DNA from: an uncultured Bacilli bacterium
GTDB taxonomy: Bacteria > Bacillota_I > Bacilli_A > RF39 > UBA660
Reading direction: 5' to 3'
Length of the DNA stretch: 64,000 nt
NCBI GenBank assembly: GCA_910584255.1
Contig: CAJTXV010000003.1
Coordinates: forward strand, 1-64,000
The translations under genes were made by a program, and so were the position numbers. Shown here in pieces: positions 1 through 9,353 of the stretch. The notes beneath the pieces were generated by a model. The model did not search any database, was not told the DNA's origin, and worked only from the letters and a program-made list of their open reading frames with translations. Each line of letters starts with the position of its first letter. Positions within the stretch are counted from its first letter, which is position 1.

Positions 1-153
1 GCCCATTTAATATATCATTTCACTTCTTCTTAGTCAACTACTTTTTTTGACTTTTTACAACTTTTTTTCATTTTATTTACTTCTTCTTTTTAATCCCCCT
101 TTTTCTTTATATGTCTTTTTCTTTTATTTTATTCATTTTTCCTTATATATGTG

Positions 154-197
154 AAAAAAACTAGTAAATCATATCATTATTTTCTGATCACTAGTTT
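154..197 (-). terminator. Rho-independent terminator
   Basis: On the minus strand an 8-bp stem (AAACTAGT / ACTAGTTT) closes a 24-nt loop and is followed by a run of seven T. It lies just after the stop of the membrane protein gene that ends at 214 and fits as its terminator. Positions 1-153 are T-rich and show no gene. Confidence 0.7.
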
Positions 198-213
198 CAT
201 TTATATAGATTAT

Positions 214-1815
214 TTAGTTTTGCTTTAGACGAATTTTTTCAATATCCGTTACATCTTTTTCTTCTTTGTAACCAATTTGAATACTACTTCCTGCTTCTAA
301 GAAAGGCAAAAGATTTTTTTCTACTTTAATAGAGCATTTATATTTTTTATCTTCTGTATCTATTATATAATAATAACTTACTCCATCAATCATTGCAGAA
401 GTTATTTTTTTTATTTGAATTACTTTTTCTAGTCTTGCTGTATTAGAGGTTGAAGTTTCTGACCAGATCTTATTTAAATAGTTTTCACTGGCTTTTTCAA
501 TTCCAAGAGATGCATCCGTAATTTCTACTTTCTGATAATCTTCTACATCAACAAAGGCATACATTTTTACTAATCCTGCTGCATCTTTTAAACTTAGTAG
601 ATAGGTAGCTCGGTTATTTAAATTAATTAATAGTGGAAAACTTGCTTCATAATTCATTTGCTGTACTTGCCCTTTTGCACTGTCCATTGCAGAATACTCC
701 TCAGCTCCAGGTACTCGGTAAAAGTTTGTTTCTTTGGTTCTCATATTCGTTAGAATAAATCCAATATTCGATTCATCCGTTGATACAGAGGTAATTCCTG
801 TATATAGATATACATCATCATTCATCGCCATATAGTTATAACCTTCTGTTGTTTTTACTACATTTTTCTGACCGAACGATGCATTCCAAAATCCATTTTT
901 ATATCTTCCCCAATCATTCACTTGTTCAATAATTAAAGATGCGGAATAAACATGATCCACCCAAGTTGGTACATCTTCTATCTTGTATTCTTTGCTACTT
1001 CCATCAATTGGATCTAAAATAATAATACTTGCAATCTCTGCTTTTAATCCGATTCCTTTATATTTCATCGTCGGTACAATCCAATATGGATTCCCCTCAT
1101 TATCGATTTCAAAGGTCTTTTCTCCAAATATTTTTGTTGGATACTTAAATCTTAAGTGTCGATTTAGATTATCATTAAACCAAGCTGAATCTACGTATTT
1201 CATTCCTTTTTTTAATTTCTTTAGACTAGCTTTTCCAGTGACTGAGTTGACGGTAATATATCCTTTGACTCCATCTTTTCGATTGGAAAAATATTTAAAT
1301 AGCCCATTGTACTCTAATGGAGTTACACGAACAATAGAATCATTATAATTAATTTGACTATATAAATCTGATACGTAAAATTGAGATACTAATTCTGGCA
1401 TTTGTCCCATTACTCGATCTCCTAACTTTTCACTGGATGCCTTATCTAGTAGCGGTAAAGTTGAAAAGTCAACAGGTGCAATTTCTTTACTGAATTCTTT
1501 ATCCTCATTAATTACAATTCGATTACTATATTCTTTGGCATGAAATAAAGGGGATAAAAAGAGATTAAATAGTGGTAGTCCAATCCCAATTACTAATGCA
1601 AGAGAAAAACCAATTAAGATTCTTTTTGGAATACTTCTCCATGTTTCTATACTATTTGCAGATACCAGTAAGTCGGTTGTACTATAAATAATAAATAAAA
1701 ATATTAGAAAGAACCAAAATCCAAGACTATGAACATTGATAGCTGGTAACATGGCATAAAAAACAATAAATCCGATGATGAATGTAATTAAAATAGATAT
1801 GATTTTCTTTTTCAT
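214..1815 (-). CDS. Membrane-anchored protein of unknown function
   Basis: This 533-residue protein has three N-terminal hydrophobic segments (about residues 5-27, 31-51 and 66-90). A long soluble region of about 440 residues with alternating polar and beta-rich stretches follows. The topology suggests a membrane anchor with a large domain exported to the cell surface. No catalytic motif is recognised. The start is supported by an AAAGGAGAG ribosome binding site. It is a single-gene unit ended by the hairpin at 154-197. The family is not identified; a role at the envelope is inferred from topology only. Confidence 0.8.
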   Translation of the reverse strand: MKKKIISILITFIIGFIVFYAMLPAINVHSLGFWFFLIFLFIIYSTTDLLVSANSIETWRSIPKRILIGFSLALVIGIGLPLFNLFLSPLFHAKEYSNRIVINEDKEFSKEIAPVDFSTLPLLDKASSEKLGDRVMGQMPELVSQFYVSDLYSQINYNDSIVRVTPLEYNGLFKYFSNRKDGVKGYITVNSVTGKASLKKLKKGMKYVDSAWFNDNLNRHLRFKYPTKIFGEKTFEIDNEGNPYWIVPTMKYKGIGLKAEIASIIILDPIDGSSKEYKIEDVPTWVDHVYSASLIIEQVNDWGRYKNGFWNASFGQKNVVKTTEGYNYMAMNDDVYLYTGITSVSTDESNIGFILTNMRTKETNFYRVPGAEEYSAMDSAKGQVQQMNYEASFPLLINLNNRATYLLSLKDAAGLVKMYAFVDVEDYQKVEITDASLGIEKASENYLNKIWSETSTSNTARLEKVIQIKKITSAMIDGVSYYYIIDTEDKKYKCSIKVEKNLLPFLEAGSSIQIGYKEEKDVTDIEKIRLKQN

Positions 1816-1953
1816 AAATACTCTCTCCTTTGATATTTTTATTCTATCATACTTTTATGGGTAAATTATGGCATTTTTGTTTCTTTTATGATTTTTATTA
1901 CTTATCCTTATTATATGGAAACTGTTTTTATTTTCAAAATAGGCTTTTATTTA

Positions 1954-2958
1954 TTACTTCTCATCCTCACACTGAAAGGCTGTAATTGCAATAACTCCTA
2001 CAATATCCTCTTCCATACACCCACGAGATAAATCATTGACTGGTTTTGCTAACCCTTGTGTAATTGGACCATAGGCTTTCGCATGAGCGAGTCTTTCTGT
2101 AATTTTATAAGCTATATTTCCAGAATCTAAATCGGGAAAAATTAATACATTGGCTTGTCCTGCCACTTTGCTATTTGGTGCTTTCTTTTCAGCAACACTT
2201 GGTACTATTGCCGCATCAAACTGGAATTCTCCATCTAACTTTAATTCTGGGTTTTCTTTTTTCGCAATTTCCACTGCTTTTACAACCTTATCTACATCTT
2301 TATGTTTGGCAGAACCTAACGTTGAGTGGGATAATAGTGCTACTTTGGGTTCTTCTCCTACTAACTTTTCAAAGGTTCTTGCACTACATCTCGCAATTTC
2401 TGCTAATTCTTCACTCGTTGGATTTTGAACCATTCCACTATCTGAATAGACAAAAACCCCATTTGCGCCATAACTACAATTTGGAACATCCATTAAGAAG
2501 AATGAGGATACAATTTCACTATCAGATGATGTTTTAATAATTTGTAAAGCAGGTCTTAATACATCGGCACTACTATGGATTGCCCCAGCAACTAGTCCAT
2601 CTGCATATCCACACTTTACTAACATATTAGAAAAATATAACTTGTTCTCTAATAAAATTTTTTCTGCTTCCCCTAGTGTCATTCCTTTTGCTTTTCTAAG
2701 TTCATAGAATGTGTTTTTTAAATTTTCAAAATTCTTGTATGTATTTGGATTTATAATTTGAATTCCTGAAATATCTATACGGTTATCTTTTGCTAAATCA
2801 TTGATTTCATTTTCTTCTCCTACTAGGATAATTGTCGCAAATCCTTCTTTTTTTACAATCGATGCTGCCTTTAATGTACGAATATCTTCGGTTTCTGCTA
2901 GTATAATTGTTCTATTTTTTTCTTTTACTTGTGATTTAATTTTTTCTATAAAATCCAT
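1954..2958 (-). CDS. pta: Phosphate acetyltransferase
   Basis: Pta converts acetyl-CoA and phosphate to acetyl phosphate and CoA, the first step of acetate formation with ATP gain through acetate kinase. The 334-residue length matches the short Gram-positive form, without the N-terminal regulatory domain of enteric enzymes. The C-terminal PTA signature is clear: FPDLDSGNIAYK (near residue 275), then GPITQGLAKPVNDLSRGC. The start has a GAAAGGAAG ribosome binding site. The kinase gene is not adjacent, so the pair is split here. This suggests fermentative acetate production in the cytoplasm. Confidence 0.95.
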   Translation of the reverse strand: MDFIEKIKSQVKEKNRTIILAETEDIRTLKAASIVKKEGFATIILVGEENEINDLAKDNRIDISGIQIINPNTYKNFENLKNTFYELRKAKGMTLGEAEKILLENKLYFSNMLVKCGYADGLVAGAIHSSADVLRPALQIIKTSSDSEIVSSFFLMDVPNCSYGANGVFVYSDSGMVQNPTSEELAEIARCSARTFEKLVGEEPKVALLSHSTLGSAKHKDVDKVVKAVEIAKKENPELKLDGEFQFDAAIVPSVAEKKAPNSKVAGQANVLIFPDLDSGNIAYKITERLAHAKAYGPITQGLAKPVNDLSRGCMEEDIVGVIAITAFQCEDEK

Positions 2959-3022
2959 GTAGATTCTTCCTTTCTTTTTTCCTTATGATTGCTGTTATCT
3001 TTATTCTATGATTCTTCTATCA

Positions 3023-3388
3023 TTATTCTTCTACTATCTTTTCATCATAGATGATATCATTTTCTGCCTCGAATGCTGGTCCATCTACTAAAATTGCATC
3101 AAACTTTCCTTGAAAAGCATACTTTGTATCCTTTGGTATTACTATCATTTCTCCTTCAGATAGATTTATTTTCTCATCTTCTAGATAAAAAGTTGCATTT
3201 CCACAAATTAGATAATACGTTCTGTTAGAACATGTATTTTTCATAAATGGATGGCTTCCATTTAAATGAGTTCGAACGATTGAGTAACCCATATTATCTT
3301 CTTTTGATAAATAGTTATCTACAATGTAATTTTTTTCTACCTCTATACTTTTGGATGGATTATAACATATTTTAAAAGCCTTTGACAT
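3023..3388 (-). CDS. Small cupin-fold protein
   Basis: The 121-residue protein has the pattern of a single cupin barrel. An N-terminal strand region ends in HLNGSHPFM, a segment reads YYLICGNATFYL, and the GEMIVIPKDTKYAF turn is typical of the second cupin motif (about residues 80-93). Metal ligands are poorly conserved, so binding or sensing is as likely as catalysis. The start is preceded by AGGAGGAAAA. It sits 64 bases after pta on the same strand but has its own ribosome binding site. The substrate is unknown. Confidence 0.7.
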   Translation of the reverse strand: MSKAFKICYNPSKSIEVEKNYIVDNYLSKEDNMGYSIVRTHLNGSHPFMKNTCSNRTYYLICGNATFYLEDEKINLSEGEMIVIPKDTKYAFQGKFDAILVDGPAFEAENDIIYDEKIVEE

Positions 3389-3536
3389 CCTTTTTTCCTC
3401 CTACTTGTTACATAATTTTAATATATTATTTAAATTTATTATAATATAAATATTTTAAATACGCTATAGTTCCAAAAGAAAAAACATAGTTGTTGATTCT
3501 ATGTCTTTGAACATACAAAATTCATTTTTCTTATCC

Positions 3537-4124
3537 TTATAGATATAAGTTTAAAACTTTATTTACTTCTTCTACTGTTTCTTGAATTTTTCCATTGTTA
3601 TCAATTATTTTCGTAATAGAGTTTTTTCCCACATCTTCTGTTGAAAATTCATGAAAATCTGCTAGGTAGTGGCGACACATTTCTACATATTGGGGATTTT
3701 CTTGATTTATTTCTTTTATTAATGCTCTTTGCAGTCTTTCTCCATCATCTAGCCTAAATAATAAGGATATGATTTTATCTTTTCCATAGTATCTAATGTA
3801 ACTTTCTAATCCTTCTAATGTACTAATTGTAATATAATTATGGTTTTCTAAATCAATTGCTTGACTTGTAGTAAAGTAATACCAACTACCTTGTTCTGTA
3901 TTGTATTTTCTTTGTTCAATGATTTGATGATGTCTATTTAGTTTGTTCATTTCTTCTTCTGTATGAAAGTAGTACTCTTTTCCATTCACTTCCCCAAATC
4001 GGATAGGTCTTGTAGTGCTTTGAACAATCTTTTGAAGATGATATTTATTTTCCTTTAATAATTGTTTTATAATTGTATCTTTACCAGAAGATGATTTACC
4101 CATACAAACTACTATTTTTCCCAT
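3537..4124 (-). CDS. Guanylate-kinase-like nucleotide kinase
   Basis: The 195-residue protein has a P-loop, GKSSSGKD, at residues 9-16. It also has the guanylate-kinase signature TTRPIRFGEVNGKEYYF near residue 38. Guanylate kinases phosphorylate GMP to GDP. The sequence is more divergent than a housekeeping Gmk: the usual SxPSGAGK loop is altered and the lid region is unusual. It may therefore be a paralog with another substrate. It follows the Nudix gene by 24 bases on the same strand, which suggests a two-gene nucleotide-handling operon. A GGGGGA ribosome binding site supports the start. Confidence 0.75.
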   Translation of the reverse strand: MGKIVVCMGKSSSGKDTIIKQLLKENKYHLQKIVQSTTRPIRFGEVNGKEYYFHTEEEMNKLNRHHQIIEQRKYNTEQGSWYYFTTSQAIDLENHNYITISTLEGLESYIRYYGKDKIISLLFRLDDGERLQRALIKEINQENPQYVEMCRHYLADFHEFSTEDVGKNSITKIIDNNGKIQETVEEVNKVLNLYL

Positions 4125-4148
4125 TTGTTCTATTCCCCCTAATGCTTG

Positions 4149-4619
4149 TTAAATAGTTTTTTTCATTTTTTCTTTTTCAAAATTTTTTAATGCACATTCT
4201 AACATTCTTTGGTGATTCTCATATAAATGAATTTTATTTAAGTGGTCTTTTCCTACCCAAATACAAGTATGTTCTTTTATTTCTGATACGTCCATCGTTT
4301 TCTGCCTTAATAAATTTAGTTCTACTAGGAAAGGATAATAGATTGCCTCTCTCTTCTCATTTTTATGTTCTACGTAAAATTTTGAAACATTGATGGCATC
4401 AATTGGAGTTATCTTTTTAATATCAAAATATCCAGTTTCTTCCTCTACTTCTCTGATGACTACTGTTTCCTTTTCTTCTTCTTTATCAATACCACCAGTA
4501 ACTAGTAAATTCTCATAGCCCACTTCATTCCAGGCAAGAAATAGATACCTATTTTTATATTTGATAATTGCTGCAATATTGTTTCTTCTTACAAAGGGGG
4601 TATCCTTCTTTTGATGCAT
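4149..4619 (-). CDS. Nudix hydrolase
   Basis: The 156-residue protein contains a full Nudix box, starting GGIDKEEEKETVV and ending REVEEETGY (about residues 43-66). The metal-binding EVEEE residues are intact. Nudix enzymes cleave nucleoside diphosphates linked to another group; the substrate cannot be read from sequence. It is the first gene of a probable operon with the guanylate-kinase-like gene. Its start codon is weakly supported (AGCAGG upstream). Confidence 0.85.
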   Translation of the reverse strand: MHQKKDTPFVRRNNIAAIIKYKNRYLFLAWNEVGYENLLVTGGIDKEEEKETVVIREVEEETGYFDIKKITPIDAINVSKFYVEHKNEKREAIYYPFLVELNLLRQKTMDVSEIKEHTCIWVGKDHLNKIHLYENHQRMLECALKNFEKEKMKKTI

Positions 4620-4886
4620 AAGAACCTGCTTCCGTGTAATAAAATTTTATTTCATCTTTCATATATTCTCCCAGTCATAGATTTTTGAATTTGGTATTTC
4701 ATCAATATGTATCATTCACCTGTATTCGTTTATAGAATACCATATTTTGCGGAGGATGAAAATCCCTTTTCTCCTATTATTATTTTGTAAATAATAAATA
4801 TATAGTCTTTTATTATTATTCAAATGTTAGTACCTAATTCATATATTTTCTTTTATGTAAATATACTACTGTGAAGGGAGAATACG

Positions 4887-5819
4887 ATGAATAGAGTTGA
4901 TTACCATTTTACTTCATTTGTTGAACAGATTAGAAAGAGTAGTAAGGAAGAAATTTATTCTCATATTAGGAATCGATTTTTTGAAGTACCTTTGGAGATT
5001 CGTGCATCTTTAGAGGACTATTTTGATAAATTTCCTTATTGGGGAAAGTTAAGAACTCAGGATGGAATATTTGAAGAATTTTATCTTCGCTCTCTTTCCA
5101 TCAAGGAACATTTGGATGATTTTATTTTTCTTTATGAACATTTAGAGGATTATCGTTCTAGGAAGGTTCTGTATGCCATTTTGAATAATTGGTATGATTT
5201 TGACTTTCAAACATTGAAAGAGTGTCAGGAAAGCAATTATTCACACTATTTTGATTTGGATGTAATTCAAACTGATAGAGAGGAGGTTTTTGTAGATTTA
5301 GGTGCTTATACAGGAGATACAGTTTTGGATTATTTGAATCAATTTGGTGCCAATCAGTATCAGAAGATTTATTGTTATGAAATTACGAAAAATAGTTTTG
5401 AAGTTTTGAAAAATAATTTATCTAGTTATCCAAATGTTTCTTTTCGAAGAAAAGCAGTGGCAGATCAAAGTGGAATTCTTTATGTCCAAAAAAGTACAGT
5501 GGATGACTCTGCCAATATGATTTTAGCGTCTGGGGATCAAGAAATTGAAGCAACTACTCTTGATGAAGATATTAATGAAAAGATTACCTTGATTAAGATG
5601 GATATAGAAGGTTTTGAAGAAAAAGCAATTTTAGGTGCTAGAAGACATATTGTAAATGAACATCCTAAACTACTTGTTTCTGTTTATCACAATCATGAAG
5701 ATATTTGGAAGATTCCAAAGATGTTAAAGGAAATGTGGGATGGATATCATCTGAGGCTTCGCTACTATGGAAATCATATTTTTCCAACAGAAATTGTACT
5801 TCTCGCAACAGAAAATTGA
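4887..5819 (+). CDS. FkbM-family SAM-dependent methyltransferase
   Basis: The 310-residue protein has an N-terminal helical region of about 130 residues. A Rossmann methyltransferase follows, with the SAM-binding motif VFVDLGAYTGDT near residue 135 and the FkbM motif IKMDIEGFEEKAILGA near residue 238. FkbM-type enzymes methylate hydroxyl groups of sugars or natural products and often sit in surface-polysaccharide loci. No glycosyltransferase is next to it, so the acceptor is unknown. The start has a GAAGGGAG ribosome binding site. The gene stops at TGA, which is followed by a terminator. Confidence 0.85.
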   Translation: MNRVDYHFTSFVEQIRKSSKEEIYSHIRNRFFEVPLEIRASLEDYFDKFPYWGKLRTQDGIFEEFYLRSLSIKEHLDDFIFLYEHLEDYRSRKVLYAILNNWYDFDFQTLKECQESNYSHYFDLDVIQTDREEVFVDLGAYTGDTVLDYLNQFGANQYQKIYCYEITKNSFEVLKNNLSSYPNVSFRRKAVADQSGILYVQKSTVDDSANMILASGDQEIEATTLDEDINEKITLIKMDIEGFEEKAILGARRHIVNEHPKLLVSVYHNHEDIWKIPKMLKEMWDGYHLRLRYYGNHIFPTEIVLLATEN

Positions 5820-5835
5820 ATTTATAGGTGATTTT

Positions 5836-5858
5836 AGGCATGTTTTTATGCCTTTTTT
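5836..5858 (+). terminator. Rho-independent terminator
   Basis: The stem AGGCAT/ATGCCT with a GTTTTT loop is followed by TTTTT, 16 bases after the FkbM gene. Confidence 0.85.
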
Positions 5859-5921
5859 GTTTACTTTTCCTTCTTCCTACTTAAATATTTTTCTCTATCA
5901 AACTTTTCTTTCAAGAGAATC

Positions 5922-6034
5922 TTTCAAAGAACATGATGTATGATATACTATAGAGGAATATATGATCTACAGGTACGAAGCTTTAGGATTTTTTATAAAT
6001 TTATACTACTTATTAATTTACACTACTCTGTAGA
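5922..6034 (+). promoter_or_regulatory. Promoter and 5' leader of the metalloprotease gene
   Basis: A TTTCAA box (5922) is spaced 16 bases from TATACT (5944-5949). The predicted leader of about 120 bases contains a 7-bp inverted repeat, TCTACAG (5966-5972) and CTGTAGA (6028-6034). I could not match this leader to a known riboswitch class. Confidence 0.45.
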
Positions 6035-6076
6035 ATATTTGTTGAATAGAAAAAGGGTTTAGAAAGGAAGAATGTT

Positions 6077-8197
6077 ATGTCAAAAAAACAGGTAATAGAA
6101 ATCATTGATTCTAAGAAAAAGGAAGGAAAAACAAGTTGGCAGAAGATTCATAAAGTTTTACCTTTTATTATCCTTGGAGTTCTGGTTTTAGGAATTGGGG
6201 TTGCTTTTATTTTTAATAGAGTTCATGTGAAGTTAGAATTACTAGAATATAATACTTCTTGGACTAATGAATCCATTTTATTAACGGTAAAAAAGGTAGA
6301 TCATGCGTTGTATTCTTTTAATAAGGAAGCATATAGTACCAGTAATACTTATGAAGTGGATAAGAATATCAAAAATTTATTCATTCGTATGAAGGTTCAT
6401 GGAAGAGAATATAAAAAGGAAATCTCTATTTCTAACATTGATAAAGAACCTCCAATTATTAATGGTGCTTTCATCAAAGATCAAGTACTTCAAGTGGATG
6501 CTACAGATGATTTAAGCAAAATTAAAGAATATATTTATATTGTAGATGGTCAAAAGTATATTTCCAAAGATAGTACACTTAAGCTAGAAAATGATACCAA
6601 AGATATTGAAATTCAAGTAATTGATTATGCTGGAAACAGTGCCGTTTTGGAAAAGTCTTATTTTGAAGGGGAAGATTTAATTTATACTTTATCAACAGAA
6701 TTGTGGACAAATCAAAATATAATTTTAACGATTCTTAAAAAGCCTAATTACTCTGGTTACTCTTTCTCTTATGATCCTGATAAAGTGGAATATAAAAATG
6801 AAAATTCTTTTGAAATTAATGAGAATGGCACCATTTATTTAGTTGTAAAAACAAATGATCAGGAATTAAGAAAATCTGTTGAGATTAAAAATATTGACCG
6901 AGAAAAGCCAAAGGTCTCTTATCAGATACGGGATGGTGTTGTTAAAATTTCTGCAACAGATAATAGTGGTGATACCCTACTTTATAGTTGGAATGGTGGA
7001 AAGTATGAATCTGTTTTGGAAAAAAGTTATCAAAAGGATTCTAAAAAACAGATTGTCCGAGTAAAAGATCGGGCAGGAAATGTCACAACAGTTACATTTG
7101 ATGCTGCTCTTTCAAAGTCTACTTCTGCTGGAAGCAATCAAACGTCAGAGAATCAAAAGCCTACTCACAAAACACCAACTCCTACAAATTCCACTAAGCC
7201 TAGTCCAACAGGAACTAAGAAACCTACCTCTACAAATCCAAAACCAACTTTTGAAATACAATATAGTGAGACAGGAACTACTACAAATCCCGTTACAGTT
7301 ACGGTTATAACAGATGCTTCTAATTTAGTTTCCTTCCAAGGTGGGGAATGGACTTCTAATAAATCCATTGTGATTTCTAGTAATGTTGATAATTATAAGA
7401 TTCGAGTAAAAAATAAAAGTGGTGCTATTAGCGAAAAGACAATTCAAATTACAAATATTGTAAGAGAAAAAACAACCAAAGAAAAGAATCAAGAAATGAT
7501 TTCACAAATTCAAACGACTTATGGATTTAATATTTCGTATGGAGATGGCACTTATTGTTATTATGCTGGTAGTTCCTGTACTCCTTTATATAATGATGAA
7601 AAAGCCAATAAGGCTTTAACAACAATTACTCATCTACTAAAAAATTTCCCAACTGATTTCTTTAGAAAATTTCAAGGAAATAATGGTTATCGTATGATTC
7701 TTTTTGATGACATTCCTGGAAATGTGCAAGGAGTTACTTCTTATGAAATTGGAAACGATAATCAGTTATTTCTAGATGTCAATAATGATATGCTGTTAGA
7801 ACGTGTTATTTATCATGAAACGTGGCACTTTATGGAACAATTGATTATGATAAAAAATGGTTATAATAACCCATTCGACAGTAATTGGAATCATTTAAAT
7901 CCAGTAGGATTCACTTACTCAGGAGACTCTTCTAATACTTATACACCATACGATTCGAATCGATACAATCCTGGATACCCAGTAGGAAATATAGCATTTA
8001 TTAGTACCTATGGGAAGACGAGTGGAAGAGAAGATCGAGCAGAAATATTTGCAGACTTGATGTTTCGAGGATATAAACAAAATTATATGCAAGCAGGATA
8101 TGGTATTAATGAAAAGGCAAAGGTAATGATGCAAGAAGTAAGGAAGATTTGGACAAATAGTCCATCTGCTACTTGGGAGAAGTATATTACATGGTAA
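6077..8197 (+). CDS. Membrane-anchored zinc metalloprotease with Ig-like repeats
   Basis: The 706-residue protein has a short cytoplasmic N terminus and one membrane segment (about residues 30-48), then two tandem beta-sandwich repeats, each ending in an Ig-like motif of the form D(Y/R)AGN. A Ser/Thr/Pro/Lys-rich linker follows (about 345-395), then a third, shorter beta repeat and a C-terminal peptidase domain. HETWH (near residue 580) is a zinc HExxH motif, and the downstream REDRAEIFADL supplies a probable third Glu ligand, as in gluzincins. It probably cleaves proteins outside the cell while tethered to the membrane. Substrate and exact family are unknown. Confidence 0.8.
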   Translation: MSKKQVIEIIDSKKKEGKTSWQKIHKVLPFIILGVLVLGIGVAFIFNRVHVKLELLEYNTSWTNESILLTVKKVDHALYSFNKEAYSTSNTYEVDKNIKNLFIRMKVHGREYKKEISISNIDKEPPIINGAFIKDQVLQVDATDDLSKIKEYIYIVDGQKYISKDSTLKLENDTKDIEIQVIDYAGNSAVLEKSYFEGEDLIYTLSTELWTNQNIILTILKKPNYSGYSFSYDPDKVEYKNENSFEINENGTIYLVVKTNDQELRKSVEIKNIDREKPKVSYQIRDGVVKISATDNSGDTLLYSWNGGKYESVLEKSYQKDSKKQIVRVKDRAGNVTTVTFDAALSKSTSAGSNQTSENQKPTHKTPTPTNSTKPSPTGTKKPTSTNPKPTFEIQYSETGTTTNPVTVTVITDASNLVSFQGGEWTSNKSIVISSNVDNYKIRVKNKSGAISEKTIQITNIVREKTTKEKNQEMISQIQTTYGFNISYGDGTYCYYAGSSCTPLYNDEKANKALTTITHLLKNFPTDFFRKFQGNNGYRMILFDDIPGNVQGVTSYEIGNDNQLFLDVNNDMLLERVIYHETWHFMEQLIMIKNGYNNPFDSNWNHLNPVGFTYSGDSSNTYTPYDSNRYNPGYPVGNIAFISTYGKTSGREDRAEIFADLMFRGYKQNYMQAGYGINEKAKVMMQEVRKIWTNSPSATWEKYITW

Positions 8198-8198
8198 A

Positions 8199-8236
8199 AA
8201 GAGGATGAACCTATGAAAGGGTATCCTCTTATTTTT
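8199..8236 (+). terminator. Rho-independent terminator
   Basis: The stem AAGAGGAT/ATCCTCTT, with a 16-nt loop and a trailing ATTTTT, lies immediately after the metalloprotease stop codon. Confidence 0.8.
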
Positions 8237-8248
8237 CTATAGAAATCA

Positions 8249-8365
8249 TTATTCTTCTTTTTCTTTCTTCTTGGTAATTATCATTTGATTTATTACTCTT
8301 TCTACAACCAGTAGTCCTAGTAGTAAGATTGGGCATAGAAGTTCTAGCATTAGTTTTATTTTCAT
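8249..8365 (-). CDS. Possible 38-residue single-span membrane peptide
   Basis: A short frame encodes one hydrophobic span (ELLCPILLLGLLVV) followed by a basic tail ending KKKEKEE. This layout is common for small membrane peptides. No good ribosome binding site is visible, and it runs against the terminator of the metalloprotease gene. It could be chance. Confidence 0.3.
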   Translation of the reverse strand: MKIKLMLELLCPILLLGLLVVERVINQMIITKKKEKEE

Positions 8366-8448
8366 ATTTTTTATGATTTTACTTTATATATTACAATGAT
8401 ACTATAGAGCAAATATTTCTAAAATTTAAATATTATTTGCTAATTTTA

Positions 8449-9084
8449 TTATAGTTTTTCTGATATTTCTCTTAAACTTTCGTTTACATTATTCAGTATA
8501 TTTTGGGTTGTATTAAGACCACTTTTACTTTTATCTGTTGATACAACACTATGAGTACATTTTGGACTTAATAAAAATCTTTCTCTATATATTCTTCCTA
8601 GGGTTTCATATCTAATTGTTACGGTAAAATCTTCAATGTCATGCCTTATAAAATTATACCATGAAGAAATCTTTTGACCTGGAGCTAGTACATAATCTTT
8701 TCTTTCCAGAAGGTTTATAAATTTCTCATCGTTTATTCCTAACATTCTATTCAAATCGATTTTTTTATCCATATACACATCAAGCACTCTTCCAACACTA
8801 TTTCCAAAATTTTTAATAACTATATAACTATTGGCAGTTTTAGTGACATGTTCTATATAGCAGACAATATTTGCTCTTGTTTCTTCTCTTTTAAACTTAT
8901 TGTTTTGCCTTAAAGTAACAATTGAAATAATAAGACTCGTTATAATTCCTATTGCTGTTACTATCGTTGAAATCATTTGTATTTCCTCTGAACTTAAATT
9001 TTTAAAGATATTTGCAATTTCATACACATTTTCTCTTATGCACTCTAATAACCTTTCTTTTATTAACTCAAAATAATACTCCAT
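8449..9084 (-). CDS. Single-span membrane protein, unknown
   Basis: The 211-residue protein has an N-terminal amphipathic helix of about 35 residues and one membrane span (about 39-58). A soluble beta-rich domain of 140 residues and a charged helical tail follow. No known motif is seen. A GGTGAT ribosome binding site precedes the start. It lies at the edge of the accessory region together with other orphan genes. Confidence 0.65.
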   Translation of the reverse strand: MEYYFELIKERLLECIRENVYEIANIFKNLSSEEIQMISTIVTAIGIITSLIISIVTLRQNNKFKREETRANIVCYIEHVTKTANSYIVIKNFGNSVGRVLDVYMDKKIDLNRMLGINDEKFINLLERKDYVLAPGQKISSWYNFIRHDIEDFTVTIRYETLGRIYRERFLLSPKCTHSVVSTDKSKSGLNTTQNILNNVNESLREISEKL

Positions 9085-9183
9085 TTACATCACCAGTATT
9101 ATTATATCGACTGCACAATATTAAAGCAATCACTAAAATATTACTGTTATTATATCGCTATACCCCATATATATTGATCTATA

Positions 9184-9208
9184 TAAAAAAAGTAGCAATA
9201 TTGCTACC
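9184..9208 (-). terminator. Terminator of the broken Nudix gene
   Basis: The perfect 16-bp palindrome GTAGCAATATTGCTAC (9192-9207) is followed on the minus strand by seven T. It lies downstream of the Nudix pseudogene. Nothing else is recognised between 9085 and 9353. Confidence 0.7.
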
Positions 9209-9353
9209 AAAGATTAAGATGGCTTCTATATCCTTAATATTTTATCATAGAGGTATATTCCTACAATATAAGCATATATTCTATGATAACTCCATTTTTC
9301 TGATTTGATACTTTCCTTAATTGTAATTTGTCAACACTCTAAGGAACTGTATT

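Noticed and set aside
5950..6060. Riboswitch in the metalloprotease leader
   Set aside because: Apart from one 7-bp inverted repeat, none of the known riboswitch core motifs could be found.
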